DNA of 64,000 nucleotides. Source: Pleomorphomonas carboxyditropha. Its GTDB lineage: Bacteria > Pseudomonadota > Alphaproteobacteria > Rhizobiales > Pleomorphomonadaceae. Below are positions 57,283 through 64,000 of this stretch, piece by piece. Every line of letters starts with the position of its first letter. The stretch's first letter is position 1. The notes under the pieces were generated by a model. That model ran no database searches and had not been told where the DNA came from. It saw only the letters and a program-made list of their open reading frames with translations. Position numbers and translations under genes: made by a program. Where the stretch lies: assembly GCF_002770725.1 (NCBI RefSeq), contig NZ_NQVN01000012.1:1-64000 (forward strand). The letters run 5' to 3'.

Positions 57283-57939
57283 ATGCCTGTGCCTGATCGC
57301 CCAAAGATCTACCATATCATCCACATCGATCGGCTTGCCTCGATCGTGGCGGATGGCTTTCTGTGGTCGGATGCGACAATGGCGCAGCGACAGGGCGCTG
57401 GAACAACGATCGGAATGCACCGCATCAAGGCCCGTCGCCTCAATGAGCTCAATCTGAGCTGTCATCCCGATTTGCGTGTAGGACAATGTGCTCCGTTCTA
57501 TTTTTGTCCCAGATCGGTTATGTTGTATCTGATCTACTGTCGGAATGAGGAACTTTCCTACAAAGGCGGGCAGGAACCGATTGTTCACCTCGAAGCGGAC
57601 CTGCATGCCTCGATCGAATGGGCACAAGCGAACAACCGTCGTTGGGCTTTTACCCTGTCCAACGCTGGAGCTTATTACTTCGAGGATCGATCAGATACTA
57701 AACAGCTCGGTGACATCAATTGGGCCGCGGTGCAAGCTCTCAAGTGGAGCGGCAATGGCATTTCACGCTCGGTAAAGGAAGGCAAGCAGGCTGAGTTCTT
57801 GATCGAAAACTCTTTTCCTTGGCATCTTTTCGAGCGAATTGGTGTTTTTTCCCAAGCCTATGTGGCACCGACATCTACTGCGATGCAAGGCGCCATGTAC
57901 CGACCGACGATCGAAATTCGGCGAGATTGGTATTATTGA
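57283..57939 (+). CDS. darT: DarT-type DNA ADP-ribosyltransferase toxin
   Basis: Toxin of a DarTG pair: uses NAD+ to ADP-ribosylate thymidine or other bases in single-stranded DNA, blocking replication; also a known antiphage defence. 218 residues, full family length. NAD-binding start IYHIIHIDRLASIVADGFLW, ARTT-type loop and FYFCPRSVMLYLIY follow, and the catalytic Glu171 lies in KQAEFLIENSFPW. Arginines R51 and R52 (HRIKARRL) are candidates for the conserved NAD-contact Arg. All key regions appear intact. The ribosome site is weak (GAGGGA is about 14 bases before ATG 57283). Twelve bases precede darG. Confidence 0.88.
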   Translation: MPVPDRPKIYHIIHIDRLASIVADGFLWSDATMAQRQGAGTTIGMHRIKARRLNELNLSCHPDLRVGQCAPFYFCPRSVMLYLIYCRNEELSYKGGQEPIVHLEADLHASIEWAQANNRRWAFTLSNAGAYYFEDRSDTKQLGDINWAAVQALKWSGNGISRSVKEGKQAEFLIENSFPWHLFERIGVFSQAYVAPTSTAMQGAMYRPTIEIRRDWYY

Positions 57940-57951
57940 GGGAGGGTGGCG

Positions 57952-59016
57952 ATGATCGAATTCACGACAGGCGACATCCTGCAAGCGGATGCGGAAGCGT
58001 TCGTCAACACGGTGAATTGCGTTGGCGTCATGGGGCGCGGCATCGCTTTACAATTCAAAAACACTTTTCCCGACAATTTCAAGGCTTATGCAGCCGCCTG
58101 TGCACGCGAAGAAGTGCAGCCGGGCCGGATGTTCGTATTTGAAACACATCGCCTGAGCAACCCGAAGTTCATCATCAATTTTCCGACCAAACGCCATTGG
58201 CGCGGCAAGAGCCGCATCGAGGACATCGATTCCGGCTTGGCGGCGCTGGCGGAGGAGATCCGCCGCCGTAACATTCGCTCGATTGCCATCCCGCCACTTG
58301 GCAGCGGCCTCGGTGGACTTGACTGGGCCGACGTGCGCCCGCGTATCGTCGACGCGCTGCGTGGCTTCAACGATACGCAGGTCCTCGTATTTGAACCGAA
58401 CAGCGCGCCCGTCGCGACGAAGTCGAGAGACGTGCCGGACATGACAGCGGGACGGGCTGCCCTCGTGGTGCTGATCCATCGCTATCTGAGCGGGCTGATG
58501 GACCCCTTCGTGACTTTGATCGAAGTGCAAAAGCTTATGTACTTCATGCAGGAGGCCGGCGAGCCGCTTCGACTCAACTACGTCAAGCATCACTATGGCC
58601 CCTATGCCGAAAATCTGCGTCATGTATTGACCAAGATCGAAGGCCACCTTGTCTCAGGTTATCATGATGGCGGGGACGCGCCAGATAAGCAACTGGAATT
58701 GGTTCCTGGTGCGGTCAAAGACGCCGAGGCATTCCTGGGCAACGACAGCGATACGCGAGATCGCTTTGACCGGGTGGGCGAACTCGTGGAAGGCTTCGAG
58801 ACTCCCTTTGGCCTTGAACTTCTTGCCACTGTGCATTGGGTGGCAATGCACGAGAACGCAACGAACGCTGAAGAAGCGACTGCGCATGTTCATGCCTGGA
58901 ATGGGCGCAAGAGACGCTTTTCGCCGCGTCAGATCGGCATCGCCTACGACACCCTTCAAACGAAAGGCTGGTTATCCTCTCCCGACCCCGGCACCAGCCG
59001 CATCGCCACGGCATGA
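57952..59016 (+). CDS. darG: DarG-type macrodomain antitoxin
   Basis: Antitoxin that removes ADP-ribose from DNA and binds DarT. 354 residues. N-terminal macrodomain (1-155): FTTGDILQADAEAFVNTVNC, VGVMGRGIALQFK, Lys80 in FPTKRHWRG, and PPLGSGLGGLDW. C-terminal part (about 175-335) is the DarT-binding/SocA-like domain (LIEVQKLMYFMQEAGEPLRL). ATG 57952 has GGGAGGG six bases upstream; a GTG two codons earlier is less likely. The final eleven residues and stop come from the 42-bp flbD repeat, so the native end (probably just after KGWL) was replaced. Confidence 0.88.
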   Translation: MIEFTTGDILQADAEAFVNTVNCVGVMGRGIALQFKNTFPDNFKAYAAACAREEVQPGRMFVFETHRLSNPKFIINFPTKRHWRGKSRIEDIDSGLAALAEEIRRRNIRSIAIPPLGSGLGGLDWADVRPRIVDALRGFNDTQVLVFEPNSAPVATKSRDVPDMTAGRAALVVLIHRYLSGLMDPFVTLIEVQKLMYFMQEAGEPLRLNYVKHHYGPYAENLRHVLTKIEGHLVSGYHDGGDAPDKQLELVPGAVKDAEAFLGNDSDTRDRFDRVGELVEGFETPFGLELLATVHWVAMHENATNAEEATAHVHAWNGRKRRFSPRQIGIAYDTLQTKGWLSSPDPGTSRIATA

Positions 59017-59022
59017 GGAGGC
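58981..59022 (+). repeat. 42-bp direct repeat, right copy (end of darG)
   Basis: Second copy of the repeat described at 57161. It supplies the last eleven codons and stop of darG in the same reading frame as in flbD, plus GAGGAGG in front of the GNAT gene. Confidence 0.9.
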
Positions 59023-59026
59023 GTCT

Positions 59027-59425
59027 CTGGAGTTCAGGATAGACCCGTTTCCGGCCGAGACCGACCTCGGGGCGCTTTGGCGCGCCGCCTGAAGCGGCCC
59101 CATGCCGCCCCGCTTTGCGGATATCCTGTCCCGCAGCCTCGGGCATGTCGGGGCCTATGACGGCGAGACGATCGTCGGCTTCGTCAATGTCGCATGGGAC
59201 GGCGGCCTGCACGCCTTCCTCCTCGACACCTGCGTCCATCCGGATTTTCGCAGGCGAGGCGTCGCCACGCGCCTCGTCAGCGAGGCCGAGAAACTCGCCC
59301 GCCAGCGCGGCGCGCATTGGCTGCACGTCGATTTCGAGCCCCACCTCGCGGACTTCTATCGCGGCTGCGGCTTCCGCCCGACCGCCGCCGGCCTGATCGA
59401 CCTCGGGCAGGATCGGGCGGGCTGA
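59027..59425 (+). pseudogene. GNAT-family N-acetyltransferase, interrupted by an in-frame stop
   Basis: One frame reads EFRIDPFPAETDLGALWRAA, then TGA at 59090, then SGPMPPRFADILSRSLGHVG and on to a full GNAT core with the acetyl-CoA loop HPDFRRRGVATRLVSEAEKL and HVDFEPHLADFYRGCGFRP. The stop replaces what is usually Trp (TGG to TGA). The first codon is CTG 59027, behind a good GAGGAGG, possibly a lost ATG. Only a 107-residue fragment from ATG 59102 is free of stops and it lacks a ribosome site. Substrate unknown. Probably a dead or weakly expressed gene. Confidence 0.75.
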
Positions 59426-59434
59426 CAAGCCGCC

Positions 59435-59800
59435 TCAGGCCCCCTGCTTGAGCTCGGCATTTTCCTTGTAGAGCGCCAGAAGCTGCTTGAACGGCCCGTC
59501 GACGTAGGCCTGAAACGTCGGCAACTGCGCCGGCGCCGGCCCGCCCTCCTTGACGAAGTGGGCGATGATGTCGTCCGACTCCGTCATGTAGGTGTCGCCC
59601 AGGCGCAGCGTCGGATAGCTGACCTTGGCAAGGTGGGGCGACAGCTCCGCCTTCATCGCGTCCTCCTCCTCGGGCGAGCGGCTTTCGCGCAGGGTGACCG
59701 TATCGATGAGACCGGCCTCCAGAAGATAAAGGCGCACCTTCAGACAGAACGGGCAGCCATGCTTGACGAACAGGACGGGATTTTCTGAAATCAGCGACAT
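59435..59800 (-). CDS. Glutaredoxin/GST-N-like thiol protein
   Basis: Small protein with an N-terminal thioredoxin-fold CPFC redox centre (VLFVKHGCPFCLKVRLYLLE), followed by the cis-Pro loop region VSYPTLRLGDTYMTESDDI, as in glutathione S-transferase N-domains. 121 residues; no C-terminal helical GST domain, so a glutaredoxin-like role in thiol-disulfide exchange is more likely than conjugation. ATG 59800 has GGAGG upstream; the frame to 59818 adds only six residues. Converges with the GNAT frame. Confidence 0.8.
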   Translation of the reverse strand: MSLISENPVLFVKHGCPFCLKVRLYLLEAGLIDTVTLRESRSPEEEDAMKAELSPHLAKVSYPTLRLGDTYMTESDDIIAHFVKEGGPAPAQLPTFQAYVDGPFKQLLALYKENAELKQGA

Positions 59801-59875
59801 GCGGACCTCCGATTGCAATCGAGCTTGAGTTTAAAGGAACCGTCCCGTCGCGCGGATGTTCCAGCCGCTCAGCCC

Positions 59876-60256
59876 TCACCCATGGGCCTCGTCGTGGTCG
59901 ACATATTCGACGATCATGCCGTCGGCATGCCGGAAGCGGGTCTTGCGGCCCACCGGCGTCCTCCGGACCGGCTCCAGTTGCTGCCCGCCGGCCGCGTTCA
60001 GCACATCGGCATAGGACTCCAGCCGGTCGACCTGGATGGTCAGCCGCGTCGCCTCGAACGGAGCGCGGCGCTCGGGCGGGCCGGCGATGATCAGCACCGA
60101 GAGCTTCGCCGAGGAGACGGCGGCCAGTTCGAGGCCGGCCTCCGGATAGGCGAAGCGCAGCGTCTCCCGGCCCGAGAGCAGTTCGGTATAGAAGGCGACG
60201 GTCGGATCGAGCGCGTCGGCGTCGACGAAGACGCGGATGAAGGTTTCGAGGATCAC
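59876..60256 (-). CDS. VOC-family (glyoxalase/dioxygenase-fold) protein
   Basis: 126 residues with a single vicinal-oxygen-chelate module: ILETFIRVFVDADALDPTVA at the start, FRHADGMIVEYVDHDE at the end (Glu and Tyr near a metal site). No specific function can be assigned; related proteins include glyoxalases, fosfomycin-resistance proteins and small-molecule binders. The GTG start at 60256 overlaps the stop of the upstream hydrolase gene by four bases (GTGA), so they are co-translated. Confidence 0.7.
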   Translation of the reverse strand: MILETFIRVFVDADALDPTVAFYTELLSGRETLRFAYPEAGLELAAVSSAKLSVLIIAGPPERRAPFEATRLTIQVDRLESYADVLNAAGGQQLEPVRRTPVGRKTRFRHADGMIVEYVDHDEAHG

Positions 60257-61209
60257 TGGACCGATCCCTGGCTGGCAAGCCCCGCCGTCTGGGAATTCGG
60301 GCTTGCAGGCGGTTTCCGGGCGGCGATCGCCGGCGGCCGGGCGGCAGCGGGCTTTCCGGCTGCCATGAAATCCTCGATCGCCTTCAGGTACTGCTTGGGG
60401 TCCTGCGAATGGGCGGGATGGCCGACATCCTTCAGCACCACCAGCCTGGCGCCCGGGATGGCCTTGGCGATATGGGCGGCGTGCTCGGGCCGGATGACCG
60501 GATCGTGGTCGCCGATGACGATTTCGGTCGGCACGCGGATCCTGGCGAGATCGCCGTCCGAATAGTTCGGCTCGGTCGCCCACAGCCGCCGGAATATCCG
60601 CTCGCGCGCCATCTGGCGGCTGCGCGCCCGTGCCGCCGGGTCGGGCTGGTCCGCCTCGTCCGACGACAGGCTTTCGGACAGCGGCGGCGGGTCGATCTCC
60701 GGGATCGAGGTCAGCCCGTCCGGCGTGACGTTGGGCGCCTGGGCGAACAGCCGGTCGAGCAGCTTCGGATGATGCATGGCGATATCGAGGCCGATGATGC
60801 CGCCGTCGCTCCAGCCGACCAGCGTCACCTTGTCGACCTTGAGCTCGGCAAGCAGCGCCACATAGTCCTCGGCCATCCGGTGATAGGTCAGCCAGGCAAG
60901 GCCGTGCTTCGAGCGCCCCTGCCCCCGGCTGTCGGCGACGATCACCTCGTGGCTCCTGGCCAGCGTCGGCACCTCGAAGCTCCAGACGTCGCCGCTCGAC
61001 AGGCCGCCGTGGATCAGCAGGATGGGCGATCCCTTGCCCTTGCCGTAGACGGAATAGAACATGCTGATGCCGCGGATGTCGGCAAAGCCGCTCTCGTCGG
61101 CCGGCGGCATCGGCGGCGGCACGGGAAAGCGCTGCCACTTCGGCACGGCGAGCGCCGGCGCGGCGGCCGCGAGCAGCAGACAGATGACCCCGAGGAAACG
61201 TCGCAGCAT
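60253..61209 (-). CDS. Exported alpha/beta hydrolase
   Basis: 318 residues. Signal peptide MLRRFLGVICLLLAAAAPAL, then an alpha/beta-hydrolase fold: oxyanion HGG in ILLIHGGLSSGDVW, Arg/Gly motif VIVADSRGQGRSKH, nucleophile elbow GWSDGG (Ser), Asp in IGDHDPVIRPEHAA and His in LKDVGHPAHSQ. The C-terminus is Ala/Pro-rich and perhaps unstructured. ATG 61209 gives a good signal; a start at 61248 would not. Substrate unknown; the VOC gene is translationally coupled. Likely periplasmic esterase or lactonase (inference). Confidence 0.8.
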   Translation of the reverse strand: MLRRFLGVICLLLAAAAPALAVPKWQRFPVPPPMPPADESGFADIRGISMFYSVYGKGKGSPILLIHGGLSSGDVWSFEVPTLARSHEVIVADSRGQGRSKHGLAWLTYHRMAEDYVALLAELKVDKVTLVGWSDGGIIGLDIAMHHPKLLDRLFAQAPNVTPDGLTSIPEIDPPPLSESLSSDEADQPDPAARARSRQMARERIFRRLWATEPNYSDGDLARIRVPTEIVIGDHDPVIRPEHAAHIAKAIPGARLVVLKDVGHPAHSQDPKQYLKAIEDFMAAGKPAAARPPAIAARKPPASPNSQTAGLASQGSVQ

Positions 61210-61296
61210 CGGCAAGGCCCGTTTCGTTGAATGCCCAGGGCCTGCCAATGTAACCGCGGTGCCACGGCGATGCCGATCAAACGTTCGTCATCGCCG

Positions 61297-62373
61297 TCAG
61301 CCGGCCAGCCGGGCCGGCGGATCGTCGCTGGCCTCCGCCTCGCCGGCCGAGCGGGCGAGCGTCCTCACCACCTCGTCGAGATGCACCCGCCCGACGACGG
61401 CGCCCTTGCCGTCGGTGACGTCGGCGAACGACAGCCTGGCCTCGACGAGGCGCAGCGCCGCGTCGGCCAGCGACAGCGCCGAGGGCATCCTGAGGGCGGC
61501 CGGCGGGCCGGCAAGCGGCCGTGCCAGCGCCGCCACCTTGACGACGCGGCCGCGATTGACCTGCCGCACAAAGTCCTCGACATAGCTGGTGGCCGGCGAC
61601 AGCACGATCTCCTCCGGCCGGCCCTGCTGCACCAGCTCGCCGTCCTGCATGATGGCGACGCGGTCGCCGATCCTCAGCGCCTCGTCGAGGTCGTGGGTGA
61701 TGAAGACGACCGTCTTCCTGACCTCGGCCTGCAGGTCGAGCAGGATGGTCTGCATGTCGACGCGGATCAGCGGATCGAGCGCCGAGAAGGCCTCGTCCAT
61801 CAAAAGGATCGGCGCGTCGTTGGCGAGCGCCCGGGCAAGGCCGACCCGCTGCTGCATGCCGCCCGAAAGCTGGCTCGGATACTTGTCCTCGAAGCAGGTG
61901 AGGCCGACGCGGTCGATCCACTGCCGCGCCCTCTCCAGTTGCGCGTCGCGGGGCAGGCCGCGGATCTCCAGGCCGAACACCACGTTGCCGAGCACCGTCC
62001 GGTGCGGCAGCAGGGCGAACTTCTGGAACACCATGGCCGCGCTGGTCCGGCGGAAGTCGCGCAGCTCCCGGGGCTTCAGCGCCCGCACGTCGGTGCCGCC
62101 GACGATCACCTCGCCGGCGGTCGGCTCGATCAGCCGGTTGATGTGGCGGATCAGCGTCGACTTGCCCGAGCCTGACAGGCCCATGATCACCTGGATGTGC
62201 CCGGCCTCGATGTCGAGCGACACGTTGCTGAGCCCGAGCACGTGGTTGTGCTTGTCGAGGAGCTCGGCCTTGTTCATGCCGCCGTCGCGGACGGCCCCGA
62301 CGTAGCGCTCGGGATGCGGCCCGAACAGCTTGTAGACGTTGCGGATTTCGATGGAGGTCTGGGACTCAGGCAT
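61297..62373 (-). CDS. Glycine betaine/choline-type ABC transporter ATP-binding protein
   Basis: 358 residues, ProV/OpuAA/ChoV-like. N-terminal SIEIRNVYKLFGPHPERYVG, Walker A GLSGSGKSTLIRHIN, signature LSGGMQQRVGLARA, Walker B ILLMDEAFSALDPLI, switch His FITHDLDEAL, and a C-terminal CBS-like regulatory domain (about 285-345, VEARLSFADVTDGKGAVVGR), which in OpuA senses ionic strength. Overlaps the permease gene by eight bases. Osmoprotectant or choline uptake (inference from family). Confidence 0.9.
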   Translation of the reverse strand: MPESQTSIEIRNVYKLFGPHPERYVGAVRDGGMNKAELLDKHNHVLGLSNVSLDIEAGHIQVIMGLSGSGKSTLIRHINRLIEPTAGEVIVGGTDVRALKPRELRDFRRTSAAMVFQKFALLPHRTVLGNVVFGLEIRGLPRDAQLERARQWIDRVGLTCFEDKYPSQLSGGMQQRVGLARALANDAPILLMDEAFSALDPLIRVDMQTILLDLQAEVRKTVVFITHDLDEALRIGDRVAIMQDGELVQQGRPEEIVLSPATSYVEDFVRQVNRGRVVKVAALARPLAGPPAALRMPSALSLADAALRLVEARLSFADVTDGKGAVVGRVHLDEVVRTLARSAGEAEASDDPPARLAG

Positions 62374-63253
62374 GCTCGGCCTCGCGATGCTTCTGGAGCC
62401 GGCGGCCGAAGGCCTGGCTGGTGCGGTCGAAGATGATGGCGATGCCGACGATGGCGAAGCCGTTGAACACGCCGAGCGTGAAATACTGGTTGGCGATCGC
62501 CTTCAGCACCGGCTGGCCGAGGCCCTGCACGCCGATCATCGACGCCACCACCACCATCGAGAGCGCCGCCATGATCGTCTGGTTGATGCCGGCCATGATG
62601 GTCGGCAGCGCCAGCGGCAACTGCACCTTGCCGAGCTTCTGCCAGGTCGAGGCGCCGAAGGCGTCGGCCGCCTCCAGCACGTCCTTGTCGACCAGCCGGA
62701 TGCCGAGGTTGGTGAGGCGGATGATCGGCGGCGCGGCGTAGATCACCACGGCGATCAGGCCGGGCACCTTGCCGATGCCGAGCAGCATCACCACCGGAAT
62801 GAGGTAGACGAAGCTCGGCATGGTCTGCATCACGTCGAGCACCGGCAGCATGACGGCGCGCGCCTTTGCCGACCAGGCCATAAGGATGCCGAGCGGAATG
62901 CCGATCGCCACCGACATCAGCGTCGCCACGACGATCATGGCGAGCGTGCGCATGGTGTCTTCCCACATGCCGAAATAGCCGATCGCCAGCAGGGCGACGA
63001 CGGCGCCGGCGACGAGGCGCCAACTGCGGCTGGCGAGATAGACGAGGCCGGCGATCACCACCAGCACCACCGGCCACGGCGTGGTGACCAGGAGGCGCTC
63101 GACGAAGATCAGGAACGACCGGAGCGGCAGGAAAAAGTCCTCGACGGTGGCGCCGAATTCGCGCGTGAAGGCGCGGAAGCCACCGTCGATGGCTTTCTTG
63201 AGAGCGGTGAGGGTGTCGGCATCCATCACCGGAAAACCGTCGAAAAATGACAT
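62366..63253 (-). CDS. Glycine betaine/choline-type ABC transporter permease
   Basis: 295 residues, ProW/OpuAB-like. An extended N-terminal segment (about 1-60) precedes the six or so helices. The EAA-loop equivalent is VLEAADAFGASTWQKLGKVQ. Helices around VMQTMPSFVYLIPVVMLLG and GINQTIMAALSMVVVASMIG are conserved in this family. ATG 63253 preferred to 63262: GAGGAG lies ten bases before the first and is too close to the second. Confidence 0.9.
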   Translation of the reverse strand: MSFFDGFPVMDADTLTALKKAIDGGFRAFTREFGATVEDFFLPLRSFLIFVERLLVTTPWPVVLVVIAGLVYLASRSWRLVAGAVVALLAIGYFGMWEDTMRTLAMIVVATLMSVAIGIPLGILMAWSAKARAVMLPVLDVMQTMPSFVYLIPVVMLLGIGKVPGLIAVVIYAAPPIIRLTNLGIRLVDKDVLEAADAFGASTWQKLGKVQLPLALPTIMAGINQTIMAALSMVVVASMIGVQGLGQPVLKAIANQYFTLGVFNGFAIVGIAIIFDRTSQAFGRRLQKHREAEHA

Positions 63254-63384
63254 GCGTCGCATATCTCCTCGTGTCGTCGAATGCCGGCCGCGTCACTTGA
63301 TGTGCGGGAATGGCGGGGCCCTTCGAGGTACCCCGCCGGACCGGTGCGTCACCGGGATTCGGACCGTGCTGCGAAGGCAGGCGC

Positions 63385-63484
63385 CTAGATCGTCGCGCGC
63401 GCCCACGGACGCAAGATGACGATCTAGTTCTTTGTTGTCGCATCGGATTTTCCGGAAACCGGAGTCCAGTTTCCGGTCCGATGC
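63385..63484. repeat. Paired palindromes after the betaine-binding protein gene
   Basis: Two hairpins in tandem. CTAGATCGTC/GACGATCTAG (63385-63427) is perfect, ten-base arms. The second is GCATCGGA...TCCGATGC (63440-63484) with an inner CCGGAAA/TTTCCGG pair. This matches a pattern widely seen at 3' ends of genes in rhizobia. Downstream of the binding-protein stop, so possibly a processing or stability signal. Confidence 0.6.
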
Positions 63485-64000
63485 TAAAGCGCCGCCTTGA
63501 CCTTGTCGGCCACCTCGGCCGGGACCCACTTGGTCCAGATGTCGGCCTTTTCCTTGAGGAAGTAGCGCGCCCCTTCCTCGCCGGTCGCCTGGTTGTCGGT
63601 CATCCAGGCCAGCATCTCGTTGACCGGCTCGTTGGTCGGGAAGGAGCGGGCCTTGATGTAGTCGTAGGCCGGGCCGGCCTGTTCGGCGAAGCGCGTGGTC
63701 ACCACCGTGAACACCTCGGACTTGGCCCAGGCGTTCTTCTTGGGCGCCGCGCAGTCGGCCACCGAGGTGCAGGCATTCCATTCCGCCTCGTCATAGGGCA
63801 CGTCGAAGTCGAGCCTGACGAGGTGATACTTGCCGAGAATGGCGGTCGGCGCCCAGTAGTAGCCGAGCCAGGGCTGCTGGCGCTCGAAGGCCTTGGCGAT
63901 CGAGCCGTCGAGGCCGGCGGCCGATCCGGTGTCGAGCAGATTGAAGCCCCGGCTCTCCGCGTCATAGGCCTTGAAGAAGTTGCCGGTGGTGATCTGGCAG
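63484..64000 (-). CDS. Glycine betaine/choline-type substrate-binding protein (5'-partial)
   Basis: C-terminal 171 codons of a periplasmic OpuAC/ProX/ChoX-like binding protein; the beginning lies beyond the right edge of the window. The ligand-box segment QQPWLGYYWAPTAILGKYHL (Trp/Tyr-rich) is typical; NACTSVADCAAPKKNAW carries a Cys pair. Transcribed first, then permease and ATPase, with a pair of stem-loops after its stop. Choline, proline betaine or glycine betaine are possible ligands. Confidence 0.85.
   Translation of the reverse strand, partial: CQITTGNFFKAYDAESRGFNLLDTGSAAGLDGSIAKAFERQQPWLGYYWAPTAILGKYHLVRLDFDVPYDEAEWNACTSVADCAAPKKNAWAKSEVFTVVTTRFAEQAGPAYDYIKARSFPTNEPVNEMLAWMTDNQATGEEGARYFLKEKADIWTKWVPAEVADKVKAAL

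Larger units (their letters stand above)
57203..59022. mobile_element. darTG cassette inserted at flbD, flanked by direct repeats
   Basis: Everything from the left repeat to the right repeat (1,820-bp period) is a self-contained toxin-antitoxin unit. Its A/T content is visibly higher and its third positions less G/C-rich than flanking genes (for example TTTTCCTTGGCATCTTTTCG in darT), which suggests foreign origin. No integrase, transposase or terminal inverted repeat lies inside, so how it entered is unclear: integration of a circle carrying the same 42 bp, or duplication during recombination, would both leave this pattern. Confidence 0.7.

Noticed and set aside
57203-59022. darTG block as a conventional transposon or integron cassette
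   Set aside because: No terminal inverted repeats, transposase, integrase or attC-like structure; only the direct repeats are present.

Overview
This 64-kb window looks like a chromosome segment of a flagellated, free-living alphaproteobacterium of the order Hyphomicrobiales (Rhizobiales). Supporting this are the strong G+C bias of nearly all genes, a Rhizobiales-type porin, the cell-cycle regulator SciP, the flagellar activator FlbD, alphaproteobacterial CtrA-like boxes and rhizobial intergenic palindromes. A cowN gene with a textbook NifA/sigma-54 promoter suggests that the host fixes nitrogen. A Pleomorphomonas-like genus is a guess from this combination and was not tested.

Layout. 1-6248: end of a CPA1 Na+/H+ antiporter, then the cytochrome bo3 quinol oxidase operon cyoABCDE. 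6253-9846: LysE-family exporter, repeats, NAD-malic enzyme and cowN. 10020-23391: chemoreceptor, YgiQ radical SAM protein, a possible sRNA, a winged-helix-like protein, a flavoprotein, folD, an aspartoacylase-like enzyme, cysG and the divergent ohr/ohrR pair. 23542-28599: ribose-type ABC operon with a TIM-barrel epimerase and a SIS-domain isomerase. 29451-39851: an IS630 transposase remnant, then a seven-gene operon (ABC importer, an unrecognised 842-residue protein, KduI, GH105 hydrolase) facing a LacI-type regulator. This operon probably takes up and processes pectin or rhamnogalacturonan oligomers. 39874-47442: PIN toxin-antitoxin pair, RhlE helicase, aldo/keto reductase, porin and mnmA. 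47747-57196: flagellar genes fliK-flgD, sciP and fliF-fliG-fliH-fliN-flbD, with a sigma-54 promoter before fliK and CtrA-like boxes before sciP and fliF. 57203-59022: a lower-G+C darTG toxin-antitoxin module set into the 3' end of flbD between 42-bp direct repeats. 59027-64000: a broken GNAT gene, a glutaredoxin-like protein, a VOC protein, an alpha/beta hydrolase and a glycine betaine/choline-type ABC transporter that runs off the window.

Two intergenic repeat families stand out. Family A (8 copies, about 130-195 bp) has two hairpins whose arms change in a compensatory way from copy to copy. Family B (3 copies) is a C-rich/G-rich palindrome. At two loci A and B are joined by shared linkers, so they may form a composite element. 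No tRNA, rRNA, CRISPR array or complete insertion sequence was seen.
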